Below, one piece after another: positions 60,124-64,000 of a DNA stretch of 64,000 nucleotides. The DNA is from Paenibacillus ferrarius (GTDB lineage: Bacteria > Bacillota > Bacilli > Paenibacillales > NBRC-103111). Location: the NCBI RefSeq assembly GCF_002027705.1, contig NZ_MBTG01000001.1, positions 1-64,000 of the forward strand, in the 5' to 3' direction. The notes beneath the pieces are model-generated. The model ran no database searches. It saw nothing but the letters and a program-made list of their open reading frames with translations, and was not told the DNA's origin. Position 1 is the first letter of the stretch. Every line of letters starts with the position of its first letter. Position numbers and translations under genes: made by a program.

Positions 60124-60555
60124 TCATATCTTAGAGAAGTCAAAGTTTTCATATGTATACTCAACTATCATTGCATCAGCACGTTCAATTAATTGATTCT
60201 GCAAATCAATTTTAACTTTTAAGTTATTTGATTCAGCATAACGTTTAAAATCTGAACTATTCAATGCAAGTCTCATTTCGTTAACATTTTTTACTTCTTT
60301 TTCTGACCATTCTATTTGCATTAAGAATGCTAAAATTTCCTCTTCTTTTTCGGATAAAGTTTGATTGAAAACTTGAACTGAATCATCTCTATCAGTTAGA
60401 TTTTGAACGCATTTTGTAAACTTTGGAATTGCACTTTTTAACCAACCGAGTAGATATGCTTCGTAGTTAGGTATTGAGGTTTGAAAAAGAGCGTCCAAAG
60501 TGTAATCTTCTACTTTAATTGCAAAGCGTTGGTAGATATTTTGGTACGGAGTCAT
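60124..60555 (-). CDS. Putative head-tail connector protein
   Basis: The 143-residue helical protein (MTPYQNIYQRFAIKVEDYTL, AYLLGWLKSAIPKFTKCVQNL, EIEWSEKEVKNVNEMRLALNSS-like middle) ends in YTYENFDFSKI. It lies between the capsid and connector genes, where the DNA-packaging adaptor is expected. Family not recognised. Confidence 0.5.
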   Translation of the reverse strand: MTPYQNIYQRFAIKVEDYTLDALFQTSIPNYEAYLLGWLKSAIPKFTKCVQNLTDRDDSVQVFNQTLSEKEEEILAFLMQIEWSEKEVKNVNEMRLALNSSDFKRYAESNNLKVKIDLQNQLIERADAMIVEYTYENFDFSKI

Positions 60556-60582
60556 TTCTCACCACTCATACCTTTCTTCTTA

Positions 60583-61242
60583 TTAGCGATTTTTTGCTAA
60601 TTCATTGATGTCTTGACCAATGTAGTCACTAATTACTTGGATTTTATTTAAATCAGAAAATTTATTGTTTCTTTCTGAAATTCCCTTAATGATAATGTCT
60701 ATAGCGGTTGTTCGTAGTGATTGAGTAAGATTAGAAAGTGTCTTAATGATTTCATCAGCAGGTAGAGTTATAATGTCTTCAATGAACTTTTTGCTTACAA
60801 AATTCTCGTATTTATTTTCGAGATAAAGCGCTTTGACAACATCAATATTTTGAATAAGCAGCCAACCATCTTCAATGATCACTGGATGAGTATTGTAGAC
60901 AGCGCGCAAGTCCTCAAATGAAATTTGTTGTGTTGTACCAAAATCTCTGAATAAAATTCTCTTTCCGTTAGCGTCAAGATTGAGGCTACCAGATACCATA
61001 CTCATGACAGGGATGAGTTTATTTGAAGGAATGGCAATTTGAGACTCATCAATAAACAAGCTGCCATTTTGACTATTAACTGTCTCTGATGTAGTAGTTG
61101 CTACTTTAAGACTCTCAATCATTTTTTTCATTTCTTCTAATTGTGTTTTCAGAAATTCATTTTCAATCTCGACTTGAGATTTAGTCACAACCGTAGTTTC
61201 AGTTGGTGCGGATACTGTTTCTGGTTTTTTAATAGGTGCCAT
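60583..61242 (-). CDS. Phage head-region protein with coiled coil, unknown
   Basis: The 219-residue protein has a low-complexity start (APIKKPETVSAPTETT), a short coiled coil (VEIENEFLKTQLEEMKKMIESL, split here as EFLKTQLEEMKKMI), and a globular domain with SLNLDANGKRILFRDFGTTQQ and VIIEDGWLLIQNIDVVKALYL. It lies just downstream of the capsid gene. It may be a head fibre or assembly protein; unproven. Confidence 0.5.
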   Translation of the reverse strand: MAPIKKPETVSAPTETTVVTKSQVEIENEFLKTQLEEMKKMIESLKVATTTSETVNSQNGSLFIDESQIAIPSNKLIPVMSMVSGSLNLDANGKRILFRDFGTTQQISFEDLRAVYNTHPVIIEDGWLLIQNIDVVKALYLENKYENFVSKKFIEDIITLPADEIIKTLSNLTQSLRTTAIDIIIKGISERNNKFSDLNKIQVISDYIGQDINELAKNR

Positions 61243-61269
61243 ATATAATTATCTCCCTTTAATAGAATA

Positions 61270-61298
61270 GAGAAGACAAGTTTCCTTGCCTTCTCTTG
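61270..61298 (-). terminator. Stable hairpin after the capsid gene
   Basis: AGAGAAGGCAAG pairs with CTTGTCTTCTCT on the minus strand. The T tract is weak, so it may stabilise the capsid mRNA end or partly terminate. Confidence 0.6.
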
Positions 61299-61304
61299 AA
61301 TAAT

Positions 61305-62426
61305 TTAAGCCAATTGATACATTGCGTATTTTGCAGAAGTAATAATTTTTGTATCCCATTTCTTCTTAACTGTGTAGTCAATGCTGTTGTCAGAGCTATC
61401 TTTGGAATCAGTTTGACTAATCATTGTCTCGCCCTCAAACGCGATTTTAACGAGTTTGTCTACCATGGTAGCGATAATCAATAGATATTGGTCAGAGATG
61501 GCAAGAGTGTCTGTATTTGGAGTTACGCGTTGATCAAATTTAAACAAACCAGTACCTTGGAAGTTACCCAAATAACCAGCGCCATTATACTCTTGACCTA
61601 AGCCGAAAGTTAGATATTGGCTATCTGGAACCACTTTTGAAAGAGCCACTTTTGTACCAAATGCAACAGCATTTGCACCATGATTAGCTGCTTCTACTAG
61701 TTGAACTAGATTATTGAAAGTCGTTTGAGCAAATGCACCATTTGCTTTGTAAGCAGTACCGAGTGCAGAGTAAGAATTGAAAATGGAATTGTAGATATCA
61801 ATAGTAATTTGAGTTTCGATTGCTTGAGCAACGCGATTAACCCAATCGCCCCAGTTTACTTTACCTGCAATTACACGGTAAAGATCTTCCGCGATAGTTA
61901 CTTCTCGCATTACTGGAGTAAGAATAACATCTGTACCAACCAAACGTTGACGATTGCCCTTACGGATGCCATCAGCAAGCTTAGAAACTACAAAAAGGTC
62001 ATTGTTTGGAACGCTCCATACAAAATTGTCTCCCCAACCAGAAGATTTTACGTCTGCGAATTGATAGAAGTTGTCAAGGACTGTATCAGGAATAACAACA
62101 TCAAGAATTTCAGAGATGATAGCAAACATTGTAAATTTAACATTCGGATGACCCATCATAACGGACTTGCTGAATTCCAAACCTTCTGGAAGATACGCAG
62201 AAGCAATAGCTTGTTTAACAAGCGCTTCGGAGAATAGTTTTTGTTTCTCTTGATATGTTGTACCTTCTTTTTCAGAGTACATTTTGTACTTAGCGACTTT
62301 ATTTCTTTCTGCTGGTTTAGCATTTTCATACTTCCAGTGATAAAATAATTCTACACCTGCTTGAACGATATCTTTTTGATCTTTTGAGAAATTAGTGAAG
62401 CGTTGAGAAAAATGTTTGTGTAACAT
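61305..62426 (-). CDS. Major capsid protein, HK97-like
   Basis: The 373-residue protein has the layout of HK97-fold capsids. It starts with a helical N-arm (about 1-80), then MMGHPNVKFTMFAIISEILDVV, a loop with TDVILTPVMREVTIAEDLYRV, and a conserved VNRVAQAIETQITIDIYNSIF helix. The C-terminal half is a beta domain ending KKKWDTKIITSAKYAMYQLA. AGGAGATG precedes the ATG. It sits between the decoration-like gene and connector genes and has a strong hairpin after it. Confidence 0.8.
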   Translation of the reverse strand: MLHKHFSQRFTNFSKDQKDIVQAGVELFYHWKYENAKPAERNKVAKYKMYSEKEGTTYQEKQKLFSEALVKQAIASAYLPEGLEFSKSVMMGHPNVKFTMFAIISEILDVVIPDTVLDNFYQFADVKSSGWGDNFVWSVPNNDLFVVSKLADGIRKGNRQRLVGTDVILTPVMREVTIAEDLYRVIAGKVNWGDWVNRVAQAIETQITIDIYNSIFNSYSALGTAYKANGAFAQTTFNNLVQLVEAANHGANAVAFGTKVALSKVVPDSQYLTFGLGQEYNGAGYLGNFQGTGLFKFDQRVTPNTDTLAISDQYLLIIATMVDKLVKIAFEGETMISQTDSKDSSDNSIDYTVKKKWDTKIITSAKYAMYQLA

Positions 62427-62463
62427 AATTAAATTTACATCTCCTTGTTATTTTTATTTTTTA

Positions 62464-62973
62464 TTAGGCTTGTTTTACAACTTCAAGTTGTGTAGCGGCA
62501 ACACGAGCAGAACCAACTGAAACAGTAAGTTTTTGAATAACTTGAAATGCAATACGAGTTAGCCCAGTCAAGTCGGCGGCTACAGCAGGTTTCATAGAAG
62601 CGTTAACGGGAACAACATATTTATTTAGCACTGTTGTGCCAGCGATTCCATCGTCAGTAATTGTAAATGTATCTCCAACTTTAAGGCGGTAAGCACGAGC
62701 AGGACGGTTTTTAGCATTAGTAAACAGTGTAACATCTGTCAATGGTACACGTAATCCGTTAACCTCAATAATTTCAGGCGATTGAACAAGAACAACTTCA
62801 TCTTTTGTTACATCTACTGGTGCTGCAACAACGCGAATATCTGGATTACCTGCAAGAACTCCTCCAAGAACTACCAGACTACCATTGTCCATATCGACTG
62901 TGTTTTGTACCGAAATTACACAAGTATCCAATTGATTACCTGCCATTTTGTTTAAAGTAACGTAAGCTGACAT
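62464..62973 (-). CDS. Head decoration-like protein
   Basis: The 169-residue beta-rich protein reads GNQLDTCVISVQNTVDMDNGSLVVLGG, later RAYRLKVGDTFTITDDG. Position directly before the capsid gene, and the all-beta pattern, suit a capsid decoration or cement protein. AGGAG precedes the ATG. The identification is by context. Confidence 0.6.
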   Translation of the reverse strand: MSAYVTLNKMAGNQLDTCVISVQNTVDMDNGSLVVLGGVLAGNPDIRVVAAPVDVTKDEVVLVQSPEIIEVNGLRVPLTDVTLFTNAKNRPARAYRLKVGDTFTITDDGIAGTTVLNKYVVPVNASMKPAVAADLTGLTRIAFQVIQKLTVSVGSARVAATQLEVVKQA

Positions 62974-63000
62974 TAATAAAACATCTCCTTATTTTTTATA

Positions 63001-63915
63001 TTATTTATTATTTTTATTTTTTAGCCTTGACCAAACACTGTCATCATCGGATTCTTTTTGTTCGGTTAGTTCACGAGGAATTCCTACAAACATATGTCCG
63101 CTTTTTTTGTCATTTGTTTTAGCCAGAAGTTTATCACAAGCAAAAGACTTCAAATCTTTAATAAATTCATCTGCATTTTCACAATGACCTGCTTTTTCTT
63201 TGAAGGATTCCAATTCTTCCTTATCAAGAACATTAGAAAACTTTTGGAAAGCTTCGTTGATTTTTTCTTGTTTTTCATTATTTTCATATGAAGACTTAAA
63301 TTCTTGAAGTTTTGTTAATTCTACCTCTAAAGCAGTATACTTCTGATTTAATTCAAGTAGTGCATCAGTTTTCTCATCAATCTCTTTTTGGAAGTCGAGT
63401 TGCTTTTGTTCGAATTGACTTTCAACCTCTTTTGTTGCAACTTTTAATTTATATTCCATAACTTCATCAGGAACAAAATTAAACTCTAAAACTTCTTCTG
63501 AAGTGTCTTGAGCCAATTCCATTTTCTTCCACTCGTCTTTATATCTTGATTGTGTTTCATAATTAATGGAAACAAAGTCACCATTAATTGAGAATTCGTA
63601 ACCGAAATATGTAGATTTTTCGTAATTATAAACGATGACTACTTTCTCTTCAGTGAGATAATCTACAAGATACTCATCACAGTATTCATAACCCCACGAG
63701 TCTGTTTTTTTGTTTTGTCTAACAATTCTACGAAGTTCATCTTCAAGTTGTTCACTTGACCAAGAAAATGTACTCTTTGGATTAGACTCGCTAAAAGTAT
63801 CTTTGATTTTTGCTTCTAACTCATCCAAAGATAGTTCTTCATGATTAATACTCTTAGAGGACAAATCATCAATTGTTAAGCTGTATTTTTGTAGTAACTC
63901 TAAAACCTTATCCAA
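63001..63915 (-). CDS. Scaffold-like coiled-coil protein, possibly extending past the window
   Basis: From TTG 63915, behind GGAGG, the frame codes for 304 acidic residues. The first 150 have SFSWSSEQLEDELRRIVRQNK and a Tyr-rich strand region. Residues 150-225 are coiled coil (FQKEIDEKTDALLELNQKYT), and the end is charged (DDSVWSRLKNKNNK). Its place before the capsid gene fits a scaffold or prohead protein. No stop occurs between 63915 and the right edge in this frame, so the protein may start further upstream. Confidence 0.6.
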   Translation of the reverse strand: MDKVLELLQKYSLTIDDLSSKSINHEELSLDELEAKIKDTFSESNPKSTFSWSSEQLEDELRRIVRQNKKTDSWGYEYCDEYLVDYLTEEKVVIVYNYEKSTYFGYEFSINGDFVSINYETQSRYKDEWKKMELAQDTSEEVLEFNFVPDEVMEYKLKVATKEVESQFEQKQLDFQKEIDEKTDALLELNQKYTALEVELTKLQEFKSSYENNEKQEKINEAFQKFSNVLDKEELESFKEKAGHCENADEFIKDLKSFACDKLLAKTNDKKSGHMFVGIPRELTEQKESDDDSVWSRLKNKNNK

Positions 63916-64000
63916 TTTCTTACCTCCTTCATGTAATTCTTCCGCAACAACACTTTCTATTTGTTGCAGAGATTGAGTAAATATTGTTTTAAAGCATTCC

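Larger units (their letters stand above)
34150..64000. mobile_element. Prophage integrated in comM, continues beyond the window
   Basis: Left boundary is where comM homology ends (34140-34160). To the right lie lysis, tail, connector and capsid genes, all on the minus strand, in siphovirus order read from right to left. No terminase, portal, replication or repressor block is in the window, so these and the other attachment site should be beyond 64000. No complete serine integrase is present at this end; a full tyrosine recombinase is embedded at 54864-55862. Confidence 0.9.

Noticed and set aside
34150..64000. Arbitrium-type peptide signalling genes
   Set aside because: No AimR-like or AimP-like gene could be recognised in the visible part of the prophage.

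Overview
The window looks like a chromosomal segment of a Paenibacillus-type member of the Bacillota. The gene order rsmD-coaD-ylbJ/ylbL-yceD-rpmF, fapR-plsX-fabH-fabD-fabG-acpP-fabF, rnc-smc-ftsY, ylxM-ffh-rpsP-khpA-rimM-trmD-rplS, lepB-rbgA-rnhB-ylqG-ylqH-yraN-comM is the Bacillales order. Strong AGGAGG-type ribosome binding sites, a FapR operator and a SpoVV/YlbJ sporulation protein agree with this. The genus is inferred; no rRNA gene is present.

Region 1 (1-4.15 kb) is decayed accessory DNA. It holds the 5' part of an IS3-family transposase gene, three degraded copies of an XRE-type regulator gene ending in inverted-repeat terminators, a small membrane protein, a secreted discoidin-domain protein and a lipoprotein.

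Region 2 (4.17-30.6 kb) is the housekeeping core. A structured RNA candidate lies before rsmD. The type II fatty-acid cluster is headed by its own repressor FapR. It is followed by rnc, smc and ftsY, then a toxin-antitoxin-like pair whose zeta-like P-loop kinase carries a nonsense codon, then the SRP/ribosomal block with an L19 leader candidate, and lepB to yraN with a FliK/FlhB-like pair.

Region 3 (30.6-33.4 kb) is an accessory island between yraN and comM: a small GIY-YIG protein, three unrecognised proteins and a 28-residue holin-like toxin gene of type I toxin-antitoxin style.

Region 4 (34.15 kb to the right edge) is a long-tailed (siphovirus-like) prophage that interrupts comM. Only the comM 3' part is in the window, so the prophage continues past 64 kb. 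From the junction inward it has a stand-alone recombinase-type zinc-ribbon protein, a GIY-YIG endonuclease carrying the same zinc-ribbon module, a winged-helix protein, a papain-like protease, M15 endolysin, holin, XhlA-like protein, a permuted papain-like protein, tail-fibre genes with a duplicated tip module, a secreted stalk-domain protein, Tal, Dit, tape measure, a complete tyrosine recombinase embedded in the tail cluster, tail tube, connector genes, major capsid, decoration protein and a scaffold-like protein. All the morphogenesis and lysis genes run on the minus strand. Hairpin terminators stand behind many individual late genes. The embedded tyrosine recombinase recalls SPbeta (YomM), but that relationship is from memory and untested.

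No tRNA, rRNA or CRISPR array was seen.
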